Shown here piece after piece: positions 8,433 through 16,881 of a stretch of DNA of 35,127 nucleotides. The stretch covers positions 1 through 35,127 of the forward strand of contig JAFYWH010000035.1 of assembly GCA_017558175.1 (NCBI GenBank). Reading direction: 5' to 3'. The DNA comes from Bacteroidaceae bacterium. GTDB taxonomy: Bacteria > Bacteroidota > Bacteroidia > Bacteroidales > Bacteroidaceae. Each line of letters opens with the position of its first letter. Position 1 is the first letter of the stretch. A program made the position numbers and the translations under genes. The notes beneath the pieces are model-generated. The model worked only from the letters and a program-made list of their open reading frames with translations. It had not been told where the DNA came from and made no database searches.

Positions 8433-9398
8433 TCAATTTTTAGGGTTATTCGATTCCTTGGCACTATTGGCACGGATTCGTTCTTCTTTACGCTTTTCCT
8501 GCTCTTCCAATCGTTGTTCCAACATCTTACGTGTACGTTTCCATCGGTTATGAGACCACAACCAATAATCCGGATGTCTACCGATTGTTTCTTCCAGCAT
8601 GTGCATATATGCCTCAGAAATAGGATATTCCTTACCTTCTTCTTCGCTCCATTTCACCGGTTTGAAAACAGCTTGATAGTATCCTCGACGCGGACGAGTA
8701 ATGTCAATGTAATAAATACATGCATTCACTTGCTTGGCAATTCGTTCTGTACCTGTGAAAACAGGAGTTTCCTGATTCAAGAAGTCCATCCAGAGGTGAA
8801 TACTGTTCCACACAGGAGTCTGATCGGCAATGAAACCAATCACCGTCTTGGTCTTATCTCTTTTCAACTGAATGATTCGACGAAGAGTTTCGGACATCGA
8901 GATGCTTTCCGAACCGAATCGTCCACGTACATTGACAAACATTCGGTTAAAGGCCACATTTTCCAATGGATGATAGATCTGTGCACACTTCAACTTGTCC
9001 TTTGTCCACAAAGGCAATGAAGCCACCCATTCCCAATTACAATAATGTCCAAGATAAGCGAAACAGAATGTCTGTCCATTTCGCTCCATGTCTTCATAAA
9101 CGGCATCCAATCCTTCGAAAGTCATTCGCTTGCTGATTTCTTCTTCACTGAAGGAGCGGACTTTCAAGGTTTCCACCACATAATCGCAGAACCAGGCATA
9201 GAAGCCTTTTTCTATCTTTATAATCTCCTTCAAAGATTTCGAAGGAAAAGAATTCACCAAATTCTTGCGTACAACTTTCCGACGATAACGGATGCAATAG
9301 TAAAGCAAGTAATAAATGCAATCAGAAAGAAAGTACAGAAGTCTTAATGGTAACAAAGACATCAAATACCAAAAACCATTCACTAAAAAATATGCCAT
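8433..9398 (-). CDS. LpxL/HtrB-type lysophospholipid acyltransferase
   Basis: A 321-residue inner-membrane acyltransferase of the lipid A late-acyltransferase family. A hydrophobic segment near residues 5-30 anchors it. The HX4E catalytic motif is H118-YCNW-E123. The segments IGFIADQTPVW and WLWSHNRWK near the C-terminus are typical of the family. Usually these enzymes add a secondary acyl chain to lipid A. Here the gene lies inside a phosphoalditol-transfer operon, so it may acylate a lipid A variant or another lipid acceptor used by that pathway. The C-terminus is Lys/Arg/Glu-rich. A possible internal promoter lies just upstream. Confidence 0.85.
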   Translation of the reverse strand: MAYFLVNGFWYLMSLLPLRLLYFLSDCIYYLLYYCIRYRRKVVRKNLVNSFPSKSLKEIIKIEKGFYAWFCDYVVETLKVRSFSEEEISKRMTFEGLDAVYEDMERNGQTFCFAYLGHYCNWEWVASLPLWTKDKLKCAQIYHPLENVAFNRMFVNVRGRFGSESISMSETLRRIIQLKRDKTKTVIGFIADQTPVWNSIHLWMDFLNQETPVFTGTERIAKQVNACIYYIDITRPRRGYYQAVFKPVKWSEEEGKEYPISEAYMHMLEETIGRHPDYWLWSHNRWKRTRKMLEQRLEEQEKRKEERIRANSAKESNNPKN

Positions 9399-9431
9399 AA
9401 TATGTTATTTATTCATTTGTTAGTAGACAAG

Positions 9432-9463
9432 CAAAAATAAGTATTTTCCTCGTAAAACAGAAA
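9432..9463 (-). promoter_or_regulatory. Possible internal promoter upstream of the LpxL-like gene
   Basis: In the 73-nt gap between the first LtaS-like gene and the acyltransferase, the minus strand carries TTTC (9460-9463), a 20-nt spacer and TATTTTTG (9432-9439), an exact TAnnTTTG box. It would allow the last four genes to be expressed separately. The -33 box is one base off. Confidence 0.4.
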
Positions 9464-9471
9464 TTTTCTCC

Positions 9472-11397
9472 TTACAACACCAATCCATTCGTATTCATTC
9501 GCTCCATATACGATTGGATGATGGCTTTTAACTCATCCAAAAGAGCGGAACAATCTACCTGATTGATCAAATTGTTCTTCAACAGAACATCTTCCTTGAA
9601 ACGATAGACCGCCTTCAATTCTTTTCCATCGAACTGAATCAAGTAGTCTCCCTTCACATATTGATAAATGCCATTCAAGTAATTAACCGCCCAAGTTTCT
9701 TCTGCTGGAGTATTCAACAAATCGCATCCGAAAGCTACATAAGGCTGGTCATATCCCAGATATCCCAAGACCGTTGGCATGATATCGATTTGTTGGGCAA
9801 TGCCTTCCCATTTGCCAACCGGCAATTCGCCCGAAGGATCGAAAAATACAATTGGCACGCCGAAGGTACCCAACGATGTCTGATATTCTGGAATCATTGA
9901 AAGGTTGTGATGGTCGGCCGTAATGACAAACAATGTATTCTGATACCAAGGTTCCTTGCTCACCGTTTCAAAGAAACGCTTCAATGCATGGTCAGTATAA
10001 CGGACACACTTATGAATCACCAAATCTTCTTCCGGATAAACCTCCTCGTACTCCTTTGGAATCTTATAAGGATGGTGAGACGAAGCCGTGAAGACAGACG
10101 AGAAGAATGGTTCCTTGAAAGTATTCATGGTCAGAGCATAATATTGCAGGAACGGTTCATCCCAGATGGCCCACATGCCATCAAAGTCCGCATCTCCTTG
10201 GAAACGAGAATCTTGGTTGTATTCCGTACGGCCAAAATAATCTTGGAAGCCTGTAGAACGGGCAAAGGCTTGGAAACCCATAGAACCATTCTCCGCTCCA
10301 TGGAAGAAGGCTGAATAGTAACCTTTTTTATTCAATTCACGAGCCAATCCGCTTACGTTGTTCACCGATGCGGGAGTCAAGAAAAATGGCTCGACAAACA
10401 TCGGGATACTGGAAAGGACAGAAGGCATGCCATCGATGCTCTTACGACCATTTCCATAGCTATATTCCCATGTCAAACTATTGGATATCAAGGAGTCAAG
10501 GAAAGGAGTATATCCTTCGTAATCGTTATAAGCACCGATATATTCCCGGCCAAAGCTTTCTACAATCAAGACCACTACATTCTTTTTCTTCAAATCGGTA
10601 GTATCCGATACTGCATGTACGGGAGAATAGATTTGAACCAACTTTTCCTCCTCAAAATAGTTAGGCACAACAAAGACATTCTTGCCTATCGTACGAATCA
10701 AGGAGAAAGGAGTATTCAACACCAAGGCTCCATCTTCCGGACGGTCGACATACTGATTGGCATTGCTGATGGTTATCGGGCGGACAGCTTTCGTCAAACC
10801 TCCTCGCATGCCACCGATGCAAAGCGGAGCAAACAAAGCCAAAAAGAGAAGCTGAACGGCATAATAACCCACCATCGACTTGATTTTTACCACTTCACGA
10901 GGGCTTACATACAACTTTGCCAAGCCGACAATAAGCACAATCGCAATCAAGACCAAGTACCAATGATTCAAGAATTCCACTCCAATGACACCGCCCAAAT
11001 TGCCTTCATTGCTGAATTCACTAAAGATGGTAGCTGTTGTTCTTCTTCCGGTGTATTGGAAGTAAACCGCATCCGCCAAGTTCAAGCTGATAGCCAACGA
11101 GTTGACTACGAGGAAAACACCTTTGGTAAACTTTTGCCAGCCTTTCCATTCTTTCAGATGACAAGGTACGAGCATCAGAATCATGTACAAGGAATTGGTA
11201 TACATGATGGCCGATGTATCGAAAAGACATCCGCCCTTCAAGATGTTCCACACCCCATCCGAAGACATGGTTTCGCCCAACACGCTCCAATTCTCGAAGC
11301 CATACACCAAGCGACAGACAAAATAAACCGCATAAACCAACAAAAGGTTTATAAAAGCCGACAAACCGGTTGCATATATAGATGGTTTAATCTTCAT
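9472..11397 (-). CDS. LtaS/OpgB-type membrane sulfatase-fold transferase, Ser-nucleophile form
   Basis: A 641-residue protein with about five N-terminal membrane helices (within residues 1-205) and a large periplasmic sulfatase-fold domain, the plan of lipoteichoic acid synthase and phosphoglycerol transferases. Metal-site motifs: IVESFGREYIG (Glu), HGAENGSMGF, SSHHPY and TADHHNLS (Asp-His). The nucleophile position reads GRKSIDGMPSVL with Ser320 where LtaS uses Thr. Expected action: transfer of a phosphoalditol or similar phospho-group to a periplasmic acceptor. It follows the second LtaS-like gene by 17 nt. An EptA-like phosphoethanolamine transferase or a true sulfatase is less likely, since no formylglycine CxPxR motif is seen. 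Confidence 0.83.
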   Translation of the reverse strand: MKIKPSIYATGLSAFINLLLVYAVYFVCRLVYGFENWSVLGETMSSDGVWNILKGGCLFDTSAIMYTNSLYMILMLVPCHLKEWKGWQKFTKGVFLVVNSLAISLNLADAVYFQYTGRRTTATIFSEFSNEGNLGGVIGVEFLNHWYLVLIAIVLIVGLAKLYVSPREVVKIKSMVGYYAVQLLFLALFAPLCIGGMRGGLTKAVRPITISNANQYVDRPEDGALVLNTPFSLIRTIGKNVFVVPNYFEEEKLVQIYSPVHAVSDTTDLKKKNVVVLIVESFGREYIGAYNDYEGYTPFLDSLISNSLTWEYSYGNGRKSIDGMPSVLSSIPMFVEPFFLTPASVNNVSGLARELNKKGYYSAFFHGAENGSMGFQAFARSTGFQDYFGRTEYNQDSRFQGDADFDGMWAIWDEPFLQYYALTMNTFKEPFFSSVFTASSHHPYKIPKEYEEVYPEEDLVIHKCVRYTDHALKRFFETVSKEPWYQNTLFVITADHHNLSMIPEYQTSLGTFGVPIVFFDPSGELPVGKWEGIAQQIDIMPTVLGYLGYDQPYVAFGCDLLNTPAEETWAVNYLNGIYQYVKGDYLIQFDGKELKAVYRFKEDVLLKNNLINQVDCSALLDELKAIIQSYMERMNTNGLVL

Positions 11398-11414
11398 ATT
11401 TCACTTACCTTATA

Positions 11415-13238
11415 TTATCTACTTCCCAAATCATCATAAGCTGTTTGCAAGATAGCCTTTCCTCTGGTCAGACGGTCGGCACTGGCCGATGGCTCTTCAT
11501 AAGAAATACAATCGGCCTTAATGTCATAAGCGCTGATTCCTGTGCTATCGCGGAAGGCAAACACACTGCTCGAACTATAAAATGCGAACGGATAGACATA
11601 ATCCGTACTCAAGACATTCCGACTGAACGGGAACATCGAGTGGTCCATTCCCAATTGGGCCAACAAAGTTGCCGCCATATCCGATTGGTTCATGATTTTA
11701 TCCACCTTCATCGGTTCCTTTATGGCTCCTCCCAACCAAAGCATCGGTATATGAGAGAACTCGCCTCCTCTATCGGTGGTTCCTTGCGGATAGCAGAATC
11801 CATGATCAGAAATACATACAATCAACAGGTCTTCCCACAAAGGAGATTGCTTCAATCCTTCAATCAACTTGCCCAAGCATTCGTCCGTATAAGCAAACGA
11901 GTTTGGAATCTTTTCATCCAGACGATTATAAGGCACTTCGAATGGTTCATGGCTACTCAATGTCAAGTAAGTGGTAAACCAAGGTCCATCGGTTCTTTCC
12001 TTCAACTGATTCAATAACCATTCGCTTGTTATATCATCGTTTACACCCCAAACATTGCTATTCCGTTCTGCCAAAGAGAAGTCTGTATCTGCCGTAAGTC
12101 GTTGATATCCTTTGCTTAACAGATAGCTCTTCATGTTGGTAAAGTTGATATCGCCTCCATACAAGAAGTCCGTCTGATATCCAGCCTTCAAGAACTCTTC
12201 CGATAGGGCCGGAAGTGTGCGACTCTTGGTTGGCATCTTCATGATAGAAACCGTAGGCATAGCCAAATGTCCGCTCAAGGCGCTCAACGTACCTCTATCC
12301 GTACGGAAACTGTTGGCGTAACAACGGGTAAAGAACACCCCTTCTTCCGTCAATCGATTCAAATTGGGAGCCACATCAGCCAATCCTCCCAAAGGCTCGA
12401 TGAAAGCTCCACCAAAGCCTTCCATCAATATCAATAAAACGTTGGGACGTTTGTTGCTTAACACTTCGACGTTTTCTCCTAAACCCTTCGAGGAATAAAG
12501 TCCATCGAACCAAGCCTCCCGTTCCTCTTCTTTCAGGAAGTTGAATTCGGATGCATAGTCCTTCGACTTGCCCATGGAAGAAAGCAAACTGAAGCATGGA
12601 TTTACCGCCGAATGATTCAAGAACTGATTGCTACTGAAGTATACTTGACCCACATTGGAAGTCGATTCAGTTACCCCTCCACGAATCACAACAAAGAGAA
12701 CTCCTCCCAAAAGCAACATTCCCAATGTGCCCAAACTTCGTTTTTCAACCTTGTAGAGATGGCTTGGAGTGACTTTCAGCATCGGCCAAGCAAACAAAGC
12801 AGCCAATGCCAACATTGCCAACACCCTTATCAGAATAAAACCGACTGAAACACTGGCCATTGCCTCTTTTGGAGAATCCAAATAAAGGAAGATAGAAGCA
12901 TCGAGCTTAAATCCCCAAAAAGGATAAAGCCCCATATCGACCACGAAAAGAATGGCCATAATCAAGGCTACAAGAATATAATAAGGAGAAAGTAATTTCT
13001 TCAATGGGAGCTTTTTCAGCCATATACTCACTATCACCAGAAGCAAAGGCAAAGCCGTGAAATATCCGGCCATCGTTGCATCCAAACTTGCTCCATGCCA
13101 CATCACTTGAAGCATATCACCGAATCCGGCTTCTTTCTCGGCCATGGCATTGTAAAGCATGAACAGCGGCTTTTGACAAACGAAAATCAAGAAGACCGTG
13201 AAGAAAAACGAAACGATATAGATTAATCTTTTTTTCAT
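11415..13238 (-). CDS. LtaS/OpgB-type membrane sulfatase-fold transferase, Thr-nucleophile form
   Basis: A 607-residue protein of the same plan as its downstream neighbour: five membrane helices in the first 205 residues, then a periplasmic catalytic domain. Motifs: LMEGFGGAFIEPLGG (Glu), SFRTDRGTLSALSG with Thr313 as the likely nucleophile, LYGGDINFTN, SSHEPFEVP and CISDHGF (Asp-His). It is the first gene of the operon. I start it at the ATG at 13238, where a signal-anchor sequence (MKKRLIYIVSFFFTVF) begins, and not at the in-frame TTG at 13316, which would put 26 odd residues in front and cover the promoter. It is a divergent paralogue of the 9472-11397 gene. Confidence 0.83.
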   Translation of the reverse strand: MKKRLIYIVSFFFTVFLIFVCQKPLFMLYNAMAEKEAGFGDMLQVMWHGASLDATMAGYFTALPLLLVIVSIWLKKLPLKKLLSPYYILVALIMAILFVVDMGLYPFWGFKLDASIFLYLDSPKEAMASVSVGFILIRVLAMLALAALFAWPMLKVTPSHLYKVEKRSLGTLGMLLLGGVLFVVIRGGVTESTSNVGQVYFSSNQFLNHSAVNPCFSLLSSMGKSKDYASEFNFLKEEEREAWFDGLYSSKGLGENVEVLSNKRPNVLLILMEGFGGAFIEPLGGLADVAPNLNRLTEEGVFFTRCYANSFRTDRGTLSALSGHLAMPTVSIMKMPTKSRTLPALSEEFLKAGYQTDFLYGGDINFTNMKSYLLSKGYQRLTADTDFSLAERNSNVWGVNDDITSEWLLNQLKERTDGPWFTTYLTLSSHEPFEVPYNRLDEKIPNSFAYTDECLGKLIEGLKQSPLWEDLLIVCISDHGFCYPQGTTDRGGEFSHIPMLWLGGAIKEPMKVDKIMNQSDMAATLLAQLGMDHSMFPFSRNVLSTDYVYPFAFYSSSSVFAFRDSTGISAYDIKADCISYEEPSASADRLTRGKAILQTAYDDLGSR

Positions 13239-13258
13239 GGGATTCCAATTAATGAGTA

Positions 13259-13266
13259 CAAAGATA
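13259..13266 (-). promoter_or_regulatory. -7 box upstream of the envelope operon
   Basis: The minus strand reads TATCTTTG, an exact TAnnTTTG box, 20 nt before the ATG at 13238. The -33 region (about 13286-13290) is only a weak match. It supports the ATG start over the upstream TTG. Confidence 0.42.
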
Positions 13267-13319
13267 ATCCTTTCTTTCCAAAGAAAAGAGAATTCCCCTT
13301 CTTTTTGTATTATCAAACG

Positions 13320-13358
13320 AAAGAGCCAACTAAATCAAATTGAATTAGTTGGCTCTTT
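13320..13358. terminator. Terminator between the Na/Pi cotransporter gene and the envelope operon
   Basis: A perfect 14-bp stem AAAGAGCCAACTAA / TTAGTTGGCTCTTT (13320-13333 with 13345-13358) closes an 11-nt loop and is followed by T-rich sequence in both directions. It lies 25 nt after the Na/Pi cotransporter stop and upstream of the operon promoter, insulating the two minus-strand units. Confidence 0.8.
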
Positions 13359-13383
13359 TATCTTTATTTCAAGCAAGGATTCA

Positions 13384-15075
13384 TCAACCCTTCTTTTCCT
13401 TTACATTCGTGCGGGCTTCCACTACATTCACCACATAGTCACCCAACTTTTCACATTCACCAATGATATCCATGTAGTGAACACCCATCTGATAGTCGTA
13501 TTCCTTATTGTTCACGTCTACCACATTCTGGTTCTTCAACTGAGCACGATAGTTATTCATTTCGATTTCAATGTTGAACGACTTGTTCACATCTACCGAA
13601 TGATGTTCGTCTTCCACGATAGCAATCATATGAGCCAAAGCATCATCTGTTAACTTCATCATCTGATGAATATGTTCGTACTGCTTTTCAGTAAAGTCAT
13701 TGCCACCACTACGCTTGCGGTTGATGGTACGAGCCAAGTTATAACAGCTATCGCCAATACTTTCAATTTCAGTCACTTCGCGCAACATGCCACGGATTTC
13801 CAACTTACTTTCCGAGCTCAAACGACCTTCGGATACCTTATTCAAATAGTTGGCAATTTCCAATTCCATGCTATCACTAATGTTTTCGTACTTCTCGATA
13901 CGGCTGAACAACTTGTTGAATTCATTTTCATTTTCAAGATGAAGCAAATCGTTCAACATATTGAACATACGGCGCATACGTTCTGCAAACAAGTTGATTT
14001 CCTTGCGAGCCTGAACGATAGAAAGTTCAGCAGTAGAAAGCAAACCACCTGTAATGAAACGAAGGCGATATTCTTCGTCCACTTCCTTCTGAGGGATAAT
14101 CTTGCAAACAGTCTTTTCAATGAACTTAACGAACCAAATCAATATGAGTACGTTACAGATATTGAAAGCAGTGTGGAATGCCGAAAGTTTGAACGAAACA
14201 GCAACAGCAGGATCAACGGTCTGCATGATGTCTTCTACAAACCAAGATACAGCCATAGTGACAGGCTTGAAGAGACAAAGTACCCAGATTACACCGAATA
14301 TATTGAATACCAAGTGCGCCATCGCAGCTCTACGAGACTGTGTATTACCAGTCAAAGCAGCCAAGTTAGCAGTAATGGTAGTACCAATGTTTTCACCCAA
14401 AACCAATGCAGCACCAAGCTCGAAGCTAATCCAGCCATTGGCACACATAATCAAGGTAATAGCCATGGTAGCAGCCGAAGCCTGCACAATCATAGTCAGC
14501 ACCGTACCAATCAAGACGAAGAGGATTACCGAAGCAAATCCCATATCTGTGTAGTTCTGTACAAACGAGAGCATTTCCGGATTCTTGCCAAGGTCAGGAG
14601 CATTAGCCTTCAAGAGCGAAAGACCCATAAACAAGAAAGAGAAACCGAAGATAAATTCACCGATAGACTTACGGCTACTCTTGCCAGAGAAAAGCAAAGG
14701 CACACCTACGGCGAGCAAAGGCAACGACATGGCAGCCATATCTACCTTAAAGCCAAGAGCCGAGATAATCCAAGCCGTAACAGTGGTACCGATATTGGCA
14801 CCCATAATCACACCGATGGATTGAGACAAGCTCAACAAGCCGGCATTAACGAAACTTACTACCATAACGGTGGTAGCGGACGAAGATTGGATCAACGCAG
14901 TGATGAGAACACCGGTAAGAACACCGGTTACACGGTTGGTGGTCATAGCAGTGAGGATACTACGGAGACGGTCACCTGCAAACTTTTGCAGCCCCTCACT
15001 CATAATTTTCATTCCGTAAAGGAACATCGCCAGAGAACCCAGCAATTTTAATAAATCATAAAAAGAATATTCCAT
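13384..15075 (-). CDS. Na+/Pi cotransporter family protein with PhoU-like C-terminal domain
   Basis: A 563-residue inner-membrane protein. The N-terminal 320 residues hold two inverted repeats of the Na/Pi-cotransporter II type, each with its re-entrant motif: LIQSSSATTVMVVS and MIVQASAATMAITL. Residues about 345-560 form a hydrophilic helical domain resembling PhoU. Members of this family take up or export phosphate with sodium, and some bacterial ones transport other anions, so the substrate is likely but not proven to be phosphate. It is a single-gene unit closed by the terminator at 13320-13358. Its neighbour operon consumes phosphorylated precursors, but co-regulation is not shown by the sequence. 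Confidence 0.88.
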   Translation of the reverse strand: MEYSFYDLLKLLGSLAMFLYGMKIMSEGLQKFAGDRLRSILTAMTTNRVTGVLTGVLITALIQSSSATTVMVVSFVNAGLLSLSQSIGVIMGANIGTTVTAWIISALGFKVDMAAMSLPLLAVGVPLLFSGKSSRKSIGEFIFGFSFLFMGLSLLKANAPDLGKNPEMLSFVQNYTDMGFASVILFVLIGTVLTMIVQASAATMAITLIMCANGWISFELGAALVLGENIGTTITANLAALTGNTQSRRAAMAHLVFNIFGVIWVLCLFKPVTMAVSWFVEDIMQTVDPAVAVSFKLSAFHTAFNICNVLILIWFVKFIEKTVCKIIPQKEVDEEYRLRFITGGLLSTAELSIVQARKEINLFAERMRRMFNMLNDLLHLENENEFNKLFSRIEKYENISDSMELEIANYLNKVSEGRLSSESKLEIRGMLREVTEIESIGDSCYNLARTINRKRSGGNDFTEKQYEHIHQMMKLTDDALAHMIAIVEDEHHSVDVNKSFNIEIEMNNYRAQLKNQNVVDVNNKEYDYQMGVHYMDIIGECEKLGDYVVNVVEARTNVKEKKG

Positions 15076-15167
15076 CCTTTAATAAATTATGTATGAATTA
15101 GTGTTTTTCCTTTTTATTCAGTAATTTAACAGCCGAAATTGTTTATCACTGAAACAGTATTAAAACC

Positions 15168-16832
15168 ATGTTACAAATATATTGCAAAAATATTAATAAA
15201 TCAAAATGTTTCCCCATCGGAATTACACTTTTGGATATTTATTCTGGTTTTGGCTTGAATATGCCATACGGACCGGTCAGTGCTAAGGTAAACAACAAGG
15301 TAGAAAGCCTTACCTTCCGGGTATACAACAACAAGGATGTGGAGTTCTTGGATCTTTGTAGCTCTTCGGGAATGAGAACCTATGTGCGTTCTTTATTCTT
15401 TGTCTTGTACAAAGCCGTGGAAGACCTCTATCCGAATGGCAACATCGTTTTGGAACATCCCATCTCGAAAGGTTACTATTGCCAACTGAAGCTCGACCGA
15501 AGCATCGGCTTGGACGATGTGCAACGCATCAAGCAACGAATGAAGGAAATCATTGCCGAAGACCTTCCTTTCGAACGTTTCGAGAAGCACACCGATGAAG
15601 TGGTAGAACTTTTCCGCCAAAAAGGAATGAACGACAAAGTACAATTGCTGGAAACCTCCGGCAACCTCTATTCCTATTATTATACCTTGGGGGATACCAT
15701 TGATTATTATTATGGAAGCTTGTTGCCAAGTACCGGATATCTCCATCTGTTCGACTTGGTGAAATATTACGATGGTTTGTTGCTTCAAGTGCCCAACCGA
15801 TCGAATCCGAGCAAATTGGAAGAAATGCTGAAGCAAGAAAAAATGCTGGAAGTATTGAAGGAACATCGCCAATGGAACCAAATCTTAGGCATCGGTACCG
15901 TAGGCGATTTCAATAAAGCCTGCAATGCCGGTTATGCAACCGAACTGATCAATGTATCCGAAGCCTTGCAAGAAAAACGAATTTCCCAGATAGCCGATGA
16001 AATCTACCATCGTGGTCAAAAAGGGCATCCGGTCAAGCTTATTCTCATTTCCGGTCCTTCTTCATCCGGAAAAACGACCTTCAGCAAGCGACTGAGTGTG
16101 CAATTGATGGCCAATGGCTTGAAACCTTACCCCGTTTCGTTGGACGATTACTTTGTCAATAGAGTCGATACTCCGAAAGATGAGAACGGCAACTACGACT
16201 ATGAATCGCTCTATGCACTCGACTTGGACTTCTTCAACCAACAACTGCAAGCCTTGTTGAATGGAGAAGAAGTGGAATTGCCTCGATTCAACTTCAATAC
16301 CGGCATCAGAGAAATGAGCGGGCAACGTTTAAAAGTAGACGACAACATGATTCTGATTCTGGAAGGTATCCATGCCTTGAATCCGGAACTGACTCCTCAT
16401 ATACCAGCAGAAAGCAAGTTCAAGATTTATGTTTCAGCCTTGACCACTATCCTTCTGGACAACCATAATTATATCCCGACCACGGACAACCGATTGCTCC
16501 GTCGCATCATCCGCGACTATAAATATAGAGGTTATTCGGCAGAAGAAACCATCAGTCGTTGGCCAAGTGTTCGAGCCGGTGAAGAAAAATGGATTTTCCC
16601 ATTCCAAGAAAATGCAGATGTCATGTTCAACTCCGCCTTACTCTTCGAGTTGGCCATTATCAAGGACTATGCAGAGCCTATCCTTCGAAAAGTTCCCAAC
16701 AATCGACCGGAATATTCGGAAGCCTATCGATTGCGGAAGTTTTTGGAATATTTCATCCCTCTGCAAGACAAAGAATTGCCACCAACCTCCCTTTTGAGAG
16801 AATTCTTAGGAGGTAGTAGTTTCCGATATTAG
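15168..16832 (+). CDS. Nucleoside (uridine-type) kinase with TGS/ThrRS-like N-terminal region
   Basis: A 554-residue three-part protein. Residues 1-65 look like a TGS-type beta-grasp domain, and about 66-270 resemble the second additional (editing-like) domain of threonyl-tRNA synthetase, including YYYGSLLPSTGYLHLFDLV. The C-terminal kinase has the P-loop GPSSSGKT (296-303), the SLDDYFVNR substrate motif typical of uridine kinase/phosphoribulokinase, and ILEGIHALNPEL. This architecture recurs across Bacteroidetes and Firmicutes and is usually annotated as nucleoside kinase. Expected reaction: phosphorylation of uridine or cytidine. Function of the N-terminal half is not known to me. The rpoN promoter overlaps its 3' end. 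Confidence 0.82.
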   Translation: MLQIYCKNINKSKCFPIGITLLDIYSGFGLNMPYGPVSAKVNNKVESLTFRVYNNKDVEFLDLCSSSGMRTYVRSLFFVLYKAVEDLYPNGNIVLEHPISKGYYCQLKLDRSIGLDDVQRIKQRMKEIIAEDLPFERFEKHTDEVVELFRQKGMNDKVQLLETSGNLYSYYYTLGDTIDYYYGSLLPSTGYLHLFDLVKYYDGLLLQVPNRSNPSKLEEMLKQEKMLEVLKEHRQWNQILGIGTVGDFNKACNAGYATELINVSEALQEKRISQIADEIYHRGQKGHPVKLILISGPSSSGKTTFSKRLSVQLMANGLKPYPVSLDDYFVNRVDTPKDENGNYDYESLYALDLDFFNQQLQALLNGEEVELPRFNFNTGIREMSGQRLKVDDNMILILEGIHALNPELTPHIPAESKFKIYVSALTTILLDNHNYIPTTDNRLLRRIIRDYKYRGYSAEETISRWPSVRAGEEKWIFPFQENADVMFNSALLFELAIIKDYAEPILRKVPNNRPEYSEAYRLRKFLEYFIPLQDKELPPTSLLREFLGGSSFRY

Positions 16833-16850
16833 AATTTATCATTATTTTTG
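16820..16850 (+). promoter_or_regulatory. Possible rpoN promoter
   Basis: TTTC (16820-16823), 19 nt, then TATTTTTG (16843-16850), an exact TAnnTTTG box overlapping the end of the nucleoside kinase gene. The leader would be about 25 nt before the ATG at 16882. Confidence 0.42.
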
Positions 16851-16881
16851 CCACCCGAAACAAAAGTAGATAAACGAAACT

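Noticed and set aside
5305..13238. True lipoteichoic or wall teichoic acid cluster implying a Gram-positive host
   Set aside because: The window also carries LpxL- and GT9-type genes, Bacteroides-type promoters and many Bacteroidales-only families; the enzymes are more likely adapted to a Gram-negative envelope.
9472..13238. Arylsulfatases
   Set aside because: The sulfatase fold is present but the CxPxR formylglycine motif is absent and five membrane helices precede the domain, as in LtaS/OpgB.
13239..13316. Upstream TTG start adding 26 residues to the first LtaS-like gene
   Set aside because: The extension has no membrane-protein character and would cover the -7 box; the ATG at 13238 begins a normal signal anchor.
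13666..15051. 461-codon open frame on the plus strand
   Set aside because: It lies wholly antisense to the Na/Pi cotransporter gene, whose motifs are clear; the product has no recognisable domain and looks like a by-product of codon bias.
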